Assembly: GCF_014649835.1 (NCBI RefSeq)
Contig: NZ_BMTU01000021.1
Location: 37,070 to 101,069, forward strand
Source: Streptomyces pilosus
GTDB lineage: Bacteria > Actinomycetota > Actinomycetes > Streptomycetales > Streptomycetaceae
Reading direction: 5' to 3'
Length of the DNA stretch: 64,000 bases
In this document: positions 49,661-58,930 of the stretch, one piece after another
Numbering within the stretch: the first letter of the stretch is position 1
How the letters are laid out: every line of letters starts with the position of its first letter
The notes under the pieces: model-generated
What the model saw: the letters and a program-made list of their open reading frames with translations, nothing else
What the model was told of the DNA's origin: nothing
The model's database searches: none
Translations under genes and position numbers: made by a program

Positions 49661-50772
49661 CCCAGGCCGCCACCGACACGTCCACCGAGCGGACGGTTCA
49701 ACGGCGGAAGACCACCGGGTCAGGAACAGGCCGTACACGGTTGGCCGTCACGCTGCTCGTACTCACCGCCCTGCTGATGGTCTCCGCCACGGCGGGCCTG
49801 GCGATCGGCTCCGTCCAGGTGCCGCCCGGCCAGGTATGGGGCATCGTGACACACGCACTGGGCGCTGACTGGCAGGATCCGGACTGGTCGCCGGCCCGGG
49901 AGACCATCGTGGTGGACGTGCGGGCGCCGCGGGTGCTGCTCGGTGCGGTCACCGGCGCCGGCCTGGCGGTGATCGGCACCGCACTGCAGGCTCTGGTGCG
50001 CAACCCGCTCGCCGAGCCATATCTGCTCGGCGTCTCGTCGGGGGCATCGCTCGGCGCGGTCTCAGTGATCGTGTTCGGGGTCACGCTCTTCGGACCGCTC
50101 TCCCTGTCGGTGGCCGCCTTCATCGGCGCCTTGGGCGCGCTCCTGCTCGTGTACGCCACCGCCCGCACCGGCGGACGTATCACCTCGACACGGCTGGTGC
50201 TGTCCGGAGTGGCGATCGCGGCGGTGCTCACCGCGGTCCTCGATCTGCTGTTGCTCACCACCGACCGGGGCAACGAGGCCCGCGCGGTCCTCGCCTGGAC
50301 CCTCGGCGGCCTCGGCGGGGTCAACTGGGGCACGCTGTGGCTGCCCGGCACGGCCCTGCTGCTCGGTGTCGGCGTCCTCATGGCGCAGGCCCGCAACCTG
50401 AACCTGCTGCTGGCCGGAGAGGAGGCAGCGACCACGATGGGGCTGGACGTGGCCCGATTCCGCGCCCGGCTGTTCGTCGTGCTCTCCCTCGTCACCGGGG
50501 TGCTGGTCGCGGCGGCCGGACCGATCGGCTTCGTCGGCCTGATGATGCCCCACATCGTGCGCCTGTTCGTCGGCGGCGACCACCGCCGGGTCCTGCCGAC
50601 GGCGGCACTCGGCGGAGCAGTCTTCCTCATCTGGGCCGACATCGCCGCACGGACCATCGCCGCACCGATGGAGATACCCGTCGGCGTGCTCACGGCCCTG
50701 TGCGGCGGGCCGTTCTTCCTGTGGCTGATGCGACGGGACGCCCGGCGCGGCACCGACCGAGGAGTGGCATGA
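49657..50772 (+). CDS. FecCD-type ABC permease
   Basis: The 371-residue protein has about ten membrane segments and the family hallmarks RAPRVLLGAVTGAGLAVIGT, then RNPLAEPYLLGVSSGA and PIGFVGLMMPHIVRLFVGGD. The GTG overlaps the lipoprotein stop (GTGA). It forms the channel of the cobalamin/metal-chelate importer with the flanking genes. Confidence 0.92.
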   Translation: MTQAATDTSTERTVQRRKTTGSGTGRTRLAVTLLVLTALLMVSATAGLAIGSVQVPPGQVWGIVTHALGADWQDPDWSPARETIVVDVRAPRVLLGAVTGAGLAVIGTALQALVRNPLAEPYLLGVSSGASLGAVSVIVFGVTLFGPLSLSVAAFIGALGALLLVYATARTGGRITSTRLVLSGVAIAAVLTAVLDLLLLTTDRGNEARAVLAWTLGGLGGVNWGTLWLPGTALLLGVGVLMAQARNLNLLLAGEEAATTMGLDVARFRARLFVVLSLVTGVLVAAAGPIGFVGLMMPHIVRLFVGGDHRRVLPTAALGGAVFLIWADIAARTIAAPMEIPVGVLTALCGGPFFLWLMRRDARRGTDRGVA

Positions 50773-51554
50773 CCGCAGCCGAACTGAGCATCGACGGCGT
50801 CACGCTCACCGCCGGAGCCCGCCACCTGGTGCGCGATGTCTCACTGACCGCCCGCCCGGGCGAGACCATCGGGCTCGTCGGTCCCAACGGCAGCGGCAAG
50901 TCCAGCCTTCTGCGCAGCGTCTACCGCGTCCTGCGCCCCGACACCGGCCAGGTCCGGGTCGACGGCGGCGACGCCTGGGCGCTGCCGGTGCGGCAACTTG
51001 CCCGCACCGTGGCGGCAGTGGTCCAGGATTCGGCCCCTGACTTCGACCTCGCCGTCCGCGAGGTCGTCGCCATGGGCCGCACCCCACACAAACAGCTCCT
51101 CGCCGGCGACACAGCCGAGGACGCCGAACTCATCGACTCCGCACTCCTCGCAGTCGACGCCGTCCACCTGGCCGACCGCCCTTTCGACCGGCTCTCCGGC
51201 GGCGAGCGCCAGCGTGTCCTCATCGCGCGCGCCCTCGCTCAGCAGCCCACCCTCCTCGTCCTCGACGAACCCACCAACCACCTCGACATCCGCCACCAGT
51301 TGTCCGTGCTCAGCGTGCTGCGCCGCCTGCCCACCACCGTGCTGCTCGCCCTCCACGACCTCAACCTGGCCGCCTACTACTGCGACCGCCTCTACGTCCT
51401 GCACGCCGGCGAAGTCACCGCCTCCGGACCGCCCGCTGAGATCCTCACACCGCAGCTCCTGGCCGAGGTCTACGGAGTAGCAGCGGAAGTCGCCGCCCAC
51501 CCGCGCACGGGCGCCCCGCAGGTGACCTTCCTACCCGAAGAGCCGCGTAACTGA
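50769..51554 (+). CDS. ABC transporter ATPase of the same importer
   Basis: The protein has 261 residues. Walker A is GPNGSGKSS, the signature LSGGERQR, and Walker B LLVLDEPTNHLD, followed by the His switch ALHDLNLA. This is the BtuD/FepC type. The ATG overlaps the permease stop (ATGA). With the lipoprotein and permease it completes a type-II importer behind riboswitch 3. Confidence 0.93.
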   Translation: MTAAELSIDGVTLTAGARHLVRDVSLTARPGETIGLVGPNGSGKSSLLRSVYRVLRPDTGQVRVDGGDAWALPVRQLARTVAAVVQDSAPDFDLAVREVVAMGRTPHKQLLAGDTAEDAELIDSALLAVDAVHLADRPFDRLSGGERQRVLIARALAQQPTLLVLDEPTNHLDIRHQLSVLSVLRRLPTTVLLALHDLNLAAYYCDRLYVLHAGEVTASGPPAEILTPQLLAEVYGVAAEVAAHPRTGAPQVTFLPEEPRN

Positions 51555-52042
51555 AGGACCCGCCCCGGTACTGCCCCACCCCTTCATCCCCGGCTTCGCA
51601 GCACACTTCTCACCCCGGCCTCGAACCGGTGGGTCCCAGCCACACCATTCGGTGTACGCGCCCCGCGGCGCTCACGAAGAGACACGAGCGCACCATCGGC
51701 GTTGCGCAGCTCGCCGATCAGGCCGTGGAAGGTCGGGCTGTGCAGGTAGCACGCCGATCCCTCCTCCACCTCGACGTTGCGGTCGGTCGCCAGATGAGGT
51801 CCTTGGGGATCAGCCTCTTCCTGGCATCCTCGGCCGCCGCGCTTCTCGTGCCGTCGATGATCTCCGTCAGCACGGCCCGCGTCACCGACGCGGAGGGCCC
51901 ACGCGGCCGGCCGGGAGACGTGCAACGAGGTCACATCCTTGAACACGGCGTCGACGAGCTTGCGGGTGGGGTGATCGGGACGCTTCCGCTCGGGCAACGG
52001 CGCTTGTAAGAACCGAGCGGAGCTCCGGGTCACGTCATGGGC
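51555..52042. other. Stretch with only a degenerate frame
   Basis: A minus frame from 52033 to 51584 contains bits that look once-coding (PTRKLVDAVFKDVTSLHVS; ACYLHSPTFHGLIGELRNAD). The middle is Arg/Glu-rich and no ribosome site is present. I regard it as a relic of unknown origin next to the TnpB element. Confidence 0.35.
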
Positions 52043-53565
52043 TTGACGTCCTCCCCCTCCTGAAGGAGGGGGATTCCTAGCTCAGGCGGCCTCCGGGAGC
52101 AGCGCCCCCGGGGGTCTTACGCCCTCAGCACTAGCCGGGTTGAGACCAGCCCGGACGAGCATCACGCGGGCGGAGTTCTTGTCTCTGGGCGAGACGGCTC
52201 CGCACGCGGTGCACGTGTACGTTCTCTCGGAAAGAGGCAGGCGGTGCTTGGCTCTCACACCGCAGTGCGCACAGTCCATGGTGGTGTGCGCGGGGTCGAC
52301 CAGGTGCACGGCGCGGCCGTGCTTGCGGGCCTGGTCGATCAGTGCAGCCTTGTTGGCGCCGATCGCGGCGTCTGCGGCCTTGCGGGCCATGGTGGTCTTC
52401 GCGAGGAACTTCGGGCGGAAGTCCTCGACGGCGATCGCGTCGTGGTCGCGGACCACGCGCTTGGCCCACTTGCGGGCCGTGTCCTGGCGTTGCCGGGCGA
52501 CCTTCTTGTGCAGCTTCGCCGTCTGCTTCTGCGCCTTCCGGTAGCCCTTCGACGCGGGCTGGCCGCGCTTCGGTTTCCGGCGGGCCATCATCCGCTGATA
52601 GCGGGCGAGGCGCTGCGCCGCGTTCTTGCCGTGCTCGGCGTGGGGGAGGTCGTGTGCGTTCGAGGTGGTGGTCGCGGTCTCTTTGACACCCCAGTCGATG
52701 CCGATCACGGTACCGGTAGCGGGAAGGGGCTGTGTCTGCGCGGCGACGACGAACGAGGCGTGCCAGTGGCCGAGGCTGTCGCGGTACACGCGCACGCTCG
52801 ACGGGTCGGACGGCAGCTCGCGCGACCAGACCACCGTCAGGACGATGCCGCCCGCGAGGTGCAGTCGGCCATCCTTCACGCGGAATCCGCGTTTGGTGTA
52901 GTTCAGCGTCGGCAGCGCCTCACACTTCTTCTTCGGGCGGGGCATGCCCGCGCGCCGCGGCATCGGGAGCCGCTTGGCGATGTCCTTCAACGCCTTGGCG
53001 CGGGACTTCGCGAAATCCCGGATGGTCTGCTGCTGTGGCACCGAAGCGCCCTCGCGCAGCCACGCCATCGCCGCGCGGGCCTCGGTCAGCATCTTGTCGA
53101 GCTGCGCCGGACCGCACGTGCGCTTGTCGCCGGGACGTGTCTTGTTGTGGGAGTGGGTCTGGCGGGACTTGGCCACGCACTCATTCCAGACCCAGCGGCA
53201 CCGGCCCCACTCCGCTTCCAGAGCGGTGCGGGCCGTAGACGACACGCGAAGCCGGTAGGTGTACCGGGCGTGCCCGACCCCGTCGCCTAGCACTGGTGTC
53301 GCCATACACCAGTAATAGCACCATGACTGATGAGGAAGTCCGTATGACGCTGCGTCTCCCCAGAGAACACCGTGACTGGTTGCGCGCTCACGCACAGCGC
53401 GAGCGGCGGTCCCTCAACTCCGAGTTGCTGTACAGGCCTGAGGTCGCTCGCGCCGCCGCGGGAGAGAAACGAGCAATCGCCCTGACGGCGATTGCTCTTT
53501 CCTTGCCCCGCTACGCGGGAAGCCGGATTCCTCCCGCTCTAAAGGACGGGGCATCCTCCGGTCAC
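52043..53565 (-). mobile_element. IS605-type element with tnpB only
   Basis: The element holds a TnpB gene and a divergent small ORF, with no TnpA transposase. The right end (52043-52079) has the usual hairpin CTCCCCCTCCTGAAGGAGGG and finishes TTGACGTC at the border. The left side (about 53520-53565) carries a similar imperfect hairpin around CTCCCGCTCTAAAGGACGGG. It abuts the stop of the FAD-monooxygenase gene. Without TnpA it needs a helper to move. The left border is approximate. Confidence 0.7.
52082..53305 (-). CDS. tnpB: TnpB, RNA-guided RuvC-type nuclease of IS605 element
   Basis: The 407-residue protein has the N-terminal HTH/OrfB domain and a RuvC-like nuclease. Catalytic acids are Asp204 (IGIDWGVKE), Glu294 (AVEDFRPKF) and Asp375 (PRDKNSARVM). 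A zinc ribbon CAHC...CTAC lies at 345-368. All key residues are present, so it may be active. The guide RNA would be the 3' part of this transcript running past the right-end hairpin into flanking DNA. The start used is ATG 53305 (MATPVLGDG). Confidence 0.9.
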   Translation of the reverse strand: MATPVLGDGVGHARYTYRLRVSSTARTALEAEWGRCRWVWNECVAKSRQTHSHNKTRPGDKRTCGPAQLDKMLTEARAAMAWLREGASVPQQQTIRDFAKSRAKALKDIAKRLPMPRRAGMPRPKKKCEALPTLNYTKRGFRVKDGRLHLAGGIVLTVVWSRELPSDPSSVRVYRDSLGHWHASFVVAAQTQPLPATGTVIGIDWGVKETATTTSNAHDLPHAEHGKNAAQRLARYQRMMARRKPKRGQPASKGYRKAQKQTAKLHKKVARQRQDTARKWAKRVVRDHDAIAVEDFRPKFLAKTTMARKAADAAIGANKAALIDQARKHGRAVHLVDPAHTTMDCAHCGVRAKHRLPLSERTYTCTACGAVSPRDKNSARVMLVRAGLNPASAEGVRPPGALLPEAA

Positions 53566-53670
53566 CCGGTGAAGTCGGGCAGGGTGAGGGCCGAGTGGGC
53601 CGGTCGTCCCTCACCGGAGGGGACGGCGTCGATGGCGCGCAGCCTGTCGTTGCGTTCCGCCAGGGCCTGA
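53323..53670 (+). CDS. Ribbon-helix-helix ORF inside the TnpB element
   Basis: The ATG at 53323 is divergent to tnpB. The first 37 or so residues (EEVRMTLRLPREHRDWLRAH; RERRSLNSELL) match Arc-type ribbon-helix-helix DNA-binding domains. The rest reads through the left-end hairpin and into the 3' end of the neighbouring gene, stopping at 53670. That tail is probably not functional protein. The upstream part lies within 20 bp of the tnpB start, so it could repress tnpB. An antitoxin fragment is an alternative. Confidence 0.5.
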   Translation: MTDEEVRMTLRLPREHRDWLRAHAQRERRSLNSELLYRPEVARAAAGEKRAIALTAIALSLPRYAGSRIPPALKDGASSGHPVKSGRVRAEWAGRPSPEGTASMARSLSLRSARA

Positions 53671-54773
53671 GGCGTGGTCGGGAAGAGGGTGGCACTGCCG
53701 TTGCCGACCAGAGCCTGGTTCATGGTCACGAAGTCACGGGTGGAGTGTTCGTAGGCGGCGAAACCCGCGGCATGGTCCCGGCCGGCCAGGGAACCGGCGA
53801 GCATGTACGCGCCGACGAGGGCGAGGCTGGTGCCCTGTCCGGTGAGGAATGACGGCGCCCACGCGGCGTCGCCCACCAGCGCGACCCTGCCGTGGGACCA
53901 GCGGGGCATGCGAATCTGGCTGACCGCGTCGAAGAACACGTCGTCCGCGTCACGCAGGGCGGCCAGCATGCCCGGGACCTCCCATCCGGAGTCGGCGAAG
54001 GCCGTGGCGACCAGGTCGCGCTGGGCTTGCGGATCCTTGAACGCGTCGAACGGCAGTCGCGGCTGGGCGAAGTTCAGGAAGGCGTGCACTTCGTCGTCGC
54101 CCACGGCGTAGAGGGCCGCGGCCCTGCCGGGAGAGTTCCACATCACGCTCTCGTGGGAGAGTCCCAAGGTGTTGCGCATGGTGAACACGGCGAAGCAGTA
54201 GCCGAGGTAGTGGTGGAACTGCTCTTCGGGGCCGAACACCATGTCCCGGGTACGCGAGTGCATGCCGTCCGCACCGAAGACGAGGTCGAAGGTACGCCGG
54301 CCGCCCCCGCGGAAGGTGACGTCCACTCCGTGGCCGGACTGGTCGAGGGTGTCGATGGAATCGTTGAAGACGAACTCCAGGTCGTCACGGACCGTCGTGT
54401 GGAGAGCGTCGGCGAGGTCTCCGCGCCGTACCTCGAGGTCCCGCCCCTCGACACCGCCAGTGACGCTGTGCGGGTGCAGCGAGGTCACCTCCCTGCCGTC
54501 CCCTTCGAGGAAGGTGAGCCGGCGCAGGTCGACGTGCGCCTCCCGCAGCCGTGGCAAAATGCCCATCCTACGGACGACTTCCAGCGCGGTGCCGCGCACG
54601 TCGACGGGGTAGCCACCGCTGCGCGGCGCGCCCGCCTTCTCCACCATCGTGACCGCGTATCCGTAGCGGTTCAGCCAGAACGCGAGGACGGGACCAGCGA
54701 TGCCGGCCCCGGAGATCAGGACCTTGGGCCTCGGCGTGGTACGAGCAGCCGTCAGCTGGTCGGTGTAGGTCAT
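53562..54773 (-). CDS. FAD-dependent aromatic monooxygenase
   Basis: The 403-residue flavoprotein has the Rossmann motif ISGAGIAGPVLA (about 18-29), the DG-like VFGADGMHSRTRD, and the GD motif RVALVGDAAWAPS that binds the FAD ribityl chain. It belongs with p-hydroxybenzoate-hydroxylase-type enzymes such as tetracycline/rifampicin-inactivating monooxygenases. The ATG at 54773 (AAGGAG) overlaps the MFS stop, so the two form an operon and may give drug modification plus efflux. Its stop codon sits at the border of the TnpB element. Confidence 0.88.
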   Translation of the reverse strand: MTYTDQLTAARTTPRPKVLISGAGIAGPVLAFWLNRYGYAVTMVEKAGAPRSGGYPVDVRGTALEVVRRMGILPRLREAHVDLRRLTFLEGDGREVTSLHPHSVTGGVEGRDLEVRRGDLADALHTTVRDDLEFVFNDSIDTLDQSGHGVDVTFRGGGRRTFDLVFGADGMHSRTRDMVFGPEEQFHHYLGYCFAVFTMRNTLGLSHESVMWNSPGRAAALYAVGDDEVHAFLNFAQPRLPFDAFKDPQAQRDLVATAFADSGWEVPGMLAALRDADDVFFDAVSQIRMPRWSHGRVALVGDAAWAPSFLTGQGTSLALVGAYMLAGSLAGRDHAAGFAAYEHSTRDFVTMNQALVGNGSATLFPTTPQALAERNDRLRAIDAVPSGEGRPAHSALTLPDFTG

Positions 54774-56167
54774 TCCTTGACTCCTTTGCTCATGGTTCGG
54801 ACGACAAGCAGGGACAGCACCGCGACGACGCCGGCGATGAGGAAACCGGCGCTGAAGGCCGATTCGGTCGGGACCTCGGAGCCGGGGAGGGTTCCCGAGG
54901 TGAGGAGTGTGCCGCCGAGCATCCCGCCCACGGCGGAGCCCAGCACGCGCGTCACCAGGACCAGACTGGTGGCGATGCCGGTGTCGCCTGCGTCGACGGA
55001 AGAGGCGATGCTGGTCACCATGGCCGTGACGCACAAGCCGTTGGCGAGCGCGATCAGCGCCTTGCCGACGGCGATGTGCCAGACCTCGGAGTGTGCGGCC
55101 GCCAGCGCGAGCAGGGCGGCGGCCATCAGGACGGCCGCGGTGGCGACCACGGCACGCGAGCCGAAGCGCCGCTCCCAGATTCCGCCGAGCGGCCCGGCCA
55201 GCGTCGCGGCGACGGCGCCGGGCAGGAGGACGAAGCCGATCTCGGTGGCGCCGAGCCCGAAACCGTATCCATCGCCCGACACGTCGAGCAGTTGCGGGAC
55301 GAGATAGACCCCCATCGCGGTGCCGAGGCATATCACGAACGTCACCACACACGACTTCCAGATCACCGGCCGTGCCAGCATGCGCAGATCGACCATCGGC
55401 GCGGCCGAGCGACGTTCAACGGCTGTCCACCCGGCCACGAAGGCGGCCAGCAGGGCGATGAGGGCGACGAACACGAGTGGCTGCGAGCCTGCCTCGGGTG
55501 CCAGCGCGAACACGAGCAGGAGGGTGACCAGGATCCCGCTCAGGAGAAGCAGGCCTGGCCAGTCGAGCCCGGCGTCGTCCGGCCGGCCCGGCGGATCGGA
55601 CGGCATCAGCCTGTTCACCAGCAGGGTGAATCCGATGACCGCGAAGGTCGGCACCGCGAACATCCAGTGCCGGGAGAACGCTTCCGCCACGGGCCCGGCC
55701 GCCAGCAGGCCCACCATCGAGCCGCCCACGAACATTCCGCTGACCAGTCCGATGGCGGCCTTCGACGCTCCGGAGGGGAGGTGTGTGCGCACCACGATGA
55801 ACGACAGCGGCAGTGCGCCCACCATCGCCCCCTGAAGAATCTGGCCGATCAGCAGCACCGGCAGGTTGGGCGCCAGGGCGGACACCAGGCCGCCGGCCGA
55901 CACCACGGCCATCAGCCGGATCAGGACGCGTTTCCCGCCGTAGCGGTCGCCGAGTTTGCCCGCGAACGGTGTGATGAGGGTGCCGGTGATGGCGAGCACG
56001 ATGTTGAGGAGCGCCCCTTCGGACGGACTCATGTCCAGTTCGCGTTGCAGGAGCGGGAGCGTCGGCGCCACGACCGACTCCAGGGCGCCGGTGGAGACCG
56101 CCAGCATGCCCAGGGCCGCGACGGCCGCCTTCTCCATGCGGGCCGGAGAGGCCAGGGTTGTGGTCAC
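54770..56167 (-). CDS. MFS drug-efflux transporter, DHA2-like
   Basis: The 465-residue protein has about 14 hydrophobic segments. It has the loop FAGKLGDRYGGKRVLI after helix 2 and a motif-C-like region near LLIGQILQGAMVGALP. The start is the GTG at 56167 with AAGGA; the open frame upstream is Pro/Arg-rich and not protein-like. It is coupled to the FAD monooxygenase. The likely substrate is an aromatic antibiotic or toxic metabolite. Confidence 0.85.
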   Translation of the reverse strand: MTTTLASPARMEKAAVAALGMLAVSTGALESVVAPTLPLLQRELDMSPSEGALLNIVLAITGTLITPFAGKLGDRYGGKRVLIRLMAVVSAGGLVSALAPNLPVLLIGQILQGAMVGALPLSFIVVRTHLPSGASKAAIGLVSGMFVGGSMVGLLAAGPVAEAFSRHWMFAVPTFAVIGFTLLVNRLMPSDPPGRPDDAGLDWPGLLLLSGILVTLLLVFALAPEAGSQPLVFVALIALLAAFVAGWTAVERRSAAPMVDLRMLARPVIWKSCVVTFVICLGTAMGVYLVPQLLDVSGDGYGFGLGATEIGFVLLPGAVAATLAGPLGGIWERRFGSRAVVATAAVLMAAALLALAAAHSEVWHIAVGKALIALANGLCVTAMVTSIASSVDAGDTGIATSLVLVTRVLGSAVGGMLGGTLLTSGTLPGSEVPTESAFSAGFLIAGVVAVLSLLVVRTMSKGVKE

Positions 56168-56413
56168 GAGGGTCCTTTCCGTTGGTGCCGGGCGGGTAGG
56201 GGTCCGGCCGCCCGGGTGGCGGTTTCGCCCGCCCCGGCCGTCGACGGCTTCGGCGGGGAAACGCTCTTCGGGGGCAGGGCCTCCTTGAGGGCGGGCCGCT
56301 TTCGGCCGGGGTCCGCCGCGAGCCCGGTCGGGGTGGAGGTGACCACCCCGGCGGCGGCGAGTAGCGAGCACCGTGGCGGCCAGGACGAGAGCGGTACCGC
56401 CCCGGTGCGGCTT

Positions 56414-58930
56414 CTATGGCCTGCGTCGCAGCGCTGCCCGCGCCGGCAGCGTCACCGCGAGCAGGGTCAGACCTACACCGACGGCCGCGAAGAGGCCGTA
56501 CAGCAGCGGGGGCGCATAGGGCGCCTCGCCGGTCATGCCTCGCATCATCGGGATCAGCGTGGCCGCGGCGATCGCGGATCCGATGACCACGCCCGCCGTG
56601 GAGACCAGAAGGCTCTCCCAGCCGAGCATGGTCAGGACCTGGCGTCGGGTCGAGCCGACCAGGCGCAGGGCGCTCAGTTCGCGACGGCGGTCCAGGACCG
56701 TCATCACCAGGGTGTTGACGGCGGCGATGGCGGCGAAGCCGCCGAGGACCGCGGCCATGGTGTTGTTCATCCAGGCGCCCAGCTTCGCGTCCAGGCTCTT
56801 CCCGGTCGCGTAGCCGGAGGCGTCGGTGACCTCACCCAATGCGGTGAGTGACTTCTCCGATCCGCCGCGTACCAGCAGCGTGCTGTCGAAGCCCGAGGTG
56901 ACGTGGCCGGCGAGGGACTCCCGGTCCATGGTGACCGTGGCCAGGCCGAGGCCACGGCCGTAGACCGCGATGACCTCGGGGCGGGCCTCGGTGCCGTCCG
57001 GGAGGTAGAGCGGCAGCCGGTCGCCGACGCCGACGTCCGCCGAGTTCGCCAGGGTCTTGTCGATGGCGATACGACTCTCGCCGAGCCCACTGAGGCTGCC
57101 TTCGCGTACGTCCAGGTCCTGTACCTTCGCGAGTTCGGCACCCGAGCCGCTGACGCCTTGCGTCACCGCGCCCTGGAGCGACTTGAACTCGCCGGAGCCG
57201 ATCGGCACCAGCACCTGGGTGTTCAGCAGGCCGACGGCCGCCTCCACGCCCGGCGCTCGGGCGGCCCGCGCCGCCGCGTCCACGGGAAGCCCGGCCGGGT
57301 CCGTGACCACGTGATCCGCGGTGACACCCGCGCGCAGCTGCTTGTCGGCGGCCCGGGTCTCGCTCGTGTGCATGAAGACGAGGGTCGAGGCGAAGGCCAT
57401 GGCGAGCACGATCGGGGTGATTGCGGAGGCGAGGCGGCGGGCGTTGGTACGGGAGTTGGCGGCCGCGAGCTGGGCGGTGGGGCCCGCGCCACGCAGCGGG
57501 AGGCCGAAGAGCCCCGCGCACAGTCGCGCCACCAGCGGACCGAGCAGCGCGACGGCGAGCATGAAGAGCATGACGACGCCCAGAGCGGCCCCGGCCGCGT
57601 CGTCCCCCGAGGAGCTGGCGGAGACGCCGGTGAGGACTCCCCCGCCGACGAGGGCGCCGATGCCCAGCATCGTACGGACCAGGCCGGGCCGCAGCCGCTC
57701 CACCGACGCCTCGGCGAGCGCCTGTCCCGGCTTGATCCTGGCGGGCCGCCGACCGGCCGCCCATCCGGCGCCGAGCGCGGTGAGCAGTCCGATGCCGACG
57801 GCGGCGAGGAGAGGCAGCGCGGACACGTGCAGGTCCACGGCCCGCGGGACGGCGCCGCGGTCCTGCAACTGCCCGAACCACCAGTGCGCGAGCCCGATAC
57901 CGGGCAGGCAGCCGAGGACACCGGCGAGCGGAGCGATGAGCAGTGACTCGGAGGCGACCGCCCGCCGGACCTGCCGCGGGGTCGCGCCGACGGCACGCAG
58001 CAGCGCGAACTCGCGGGCTCGCTGAGACACGGACAGGGCCACGGTCCCTGCCGCGGTGAAGACCGCGACGATGGCGGCGATGGCGCCGAAGGAACCGCCG
58101 ATTCCGAACAGTGTCTCCTTGGCGTGGCCCAGGCCGGGGTCCTCGACGGCGCCGCGGTCGTCGCCGACGTGCACCTGGGCGCCGGAACCGGCGAGGGCCT
58201 TCCTCACCGCGGCGGCGAGCGCGTGGGCATCGGTGCCGTTCCGCGCCAGTACGGCGATGGCGTCGGCCTTGCCGGGGTGTCCGGCCAGCACGGGCGCTTG
58301 GGAGTCGGCGAACCAGGCCAGGGGTCCGGCGCTGCGGGCGGTGTCCGCCGTTCCGGCCCGGGCGACGCCGGCGATGCGGAAGGCCTGCTGACCTGCGGCA
58401 GTCCGCAGTACGACGGTGTCGCCGACCGCGGCCTCCGCGGCGCGGGCCGTACCCGCGTCAAGCACGACCTCGCCTCGACGGGGGGCGGAGCCCGCGGTCA
58501 GCGCCGTACCGGTGAATGTGTGGGATCCCCATCCGTGCGCGGTGAGCAGATCACCAGGAAGGCGCAGTTCGCCTTCGTGCGCCACGCGCACCGGGAAGGT
58601 GAAGTCGGGGACGGCGGAGGCCGCGCCCGGTGCCTTCGCTGCCTCGGCCGCCAGCCCCGCGTCGAGCCGGGCGGTGTCCGGCAGCGGGGTGGCCTCCCTC
58701 TCCTGGTCCTCGCCGCTGCCCGTGACGACGTACTCGTACTGGTCCGCCGCCGCAACGACCGGCGCCTTCGCATACCGCTCCGCCGGCACTGACGCGCGCA
58801 GGCTGGTCTCCAACAGAATTCCGCAGGCGGCGACGATCAGTGCGGACATGAAGAGTGCGAGGAAGGTCCCCGCGAAGGACGCGGGCTTGAAGCGGACGGC
58901 CTCACGGGCGAGTCCATTGGGGCGCCTCAT
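56414..58930 (-). CDS. FtsX-like ABC transporter permease
   Basis: The 838-residue protein has one N-terminal helix, a large extracytoplasmic domain (about 50-270), three helices with an FtsX block (SQRAREFALLRAVGATPRQV), then a second half repeating the design and ending LDRRRELSALRLVGSTRRQV. This is the MacB/BceB-like duplicated architecture that couples ATP hydrolysis to envelope stress or peptide removal. Its ATG overlaps the ATPase stop. Regulator genes lie directly upstream. Confidence 0.9.
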   Translation of the reverse strand: MRRPNGLAREAVRFKPASFAGTFLALFMSALIVAACGILLETSLRASVPAERYAKAPVVAAADQYEYVVTGSGEDQEREATPLPDTARLDAGLAAEAAKAPGAASAVPDFTFPVRVAHEGELRLPGDLLTAHGWGSHTFTGTALTAGSAPRRGEVVLDAGTARAAEAAVGDTVVLRTAAGQQAFRIAGVARAGTADTARSAGPLAWFADSQAPVLAGHPGKADAIAVLARNGTDAHALAAAVRKALAGSGAQVHVGDDRGAVEDPGLGHAKETLFGIGGSFGAIAAIVAVFTAAGTVALSVSQRAREFALLRAVGATPRQVRRAVASESLLIAPLAGVLGCLPGIGLAHWWFGQLQDRGAVPRAVDLHVSALPLLAAVGIGLLTALGAGWAAGRRPARIKPGQALAEASVERLRPGLVRTMLGIGALVGGGVLTGVSASSSGDDAAGAALGVVMLFMLAVALLGPLVARLCAGLFGLPLRGAGPTAQLAAANSRTNARRLASAITPIVLAMAFASTLVFMHTSETRAADKQLRAGVTADHVVTDPAGLPVDAAARAARAPGVEAAVGLLNTQVLVPIGSGEFKSLQGAVTQGVSGSGAELAKVQDLDVREGSLSGLGESRIAIDKTLANSADVGVGDRLPLYLPDGTEARPEVIAVYGRGLGLATVTMDRESLAGHVTSGFDSTLLVRGGSEKSLTALGEVTDASGYATGKSLDAKLGAWMNNTMAAVLGGFAAIAAVNTLVMTVLDRRRELSALRLVGSTRRQVLTMLGWESLLVSTAGVVIGSAIAAATLIPMMRGMTGEAPYAPPLLYGLFAAVGVGLTLLAVTLPARAALRRRP

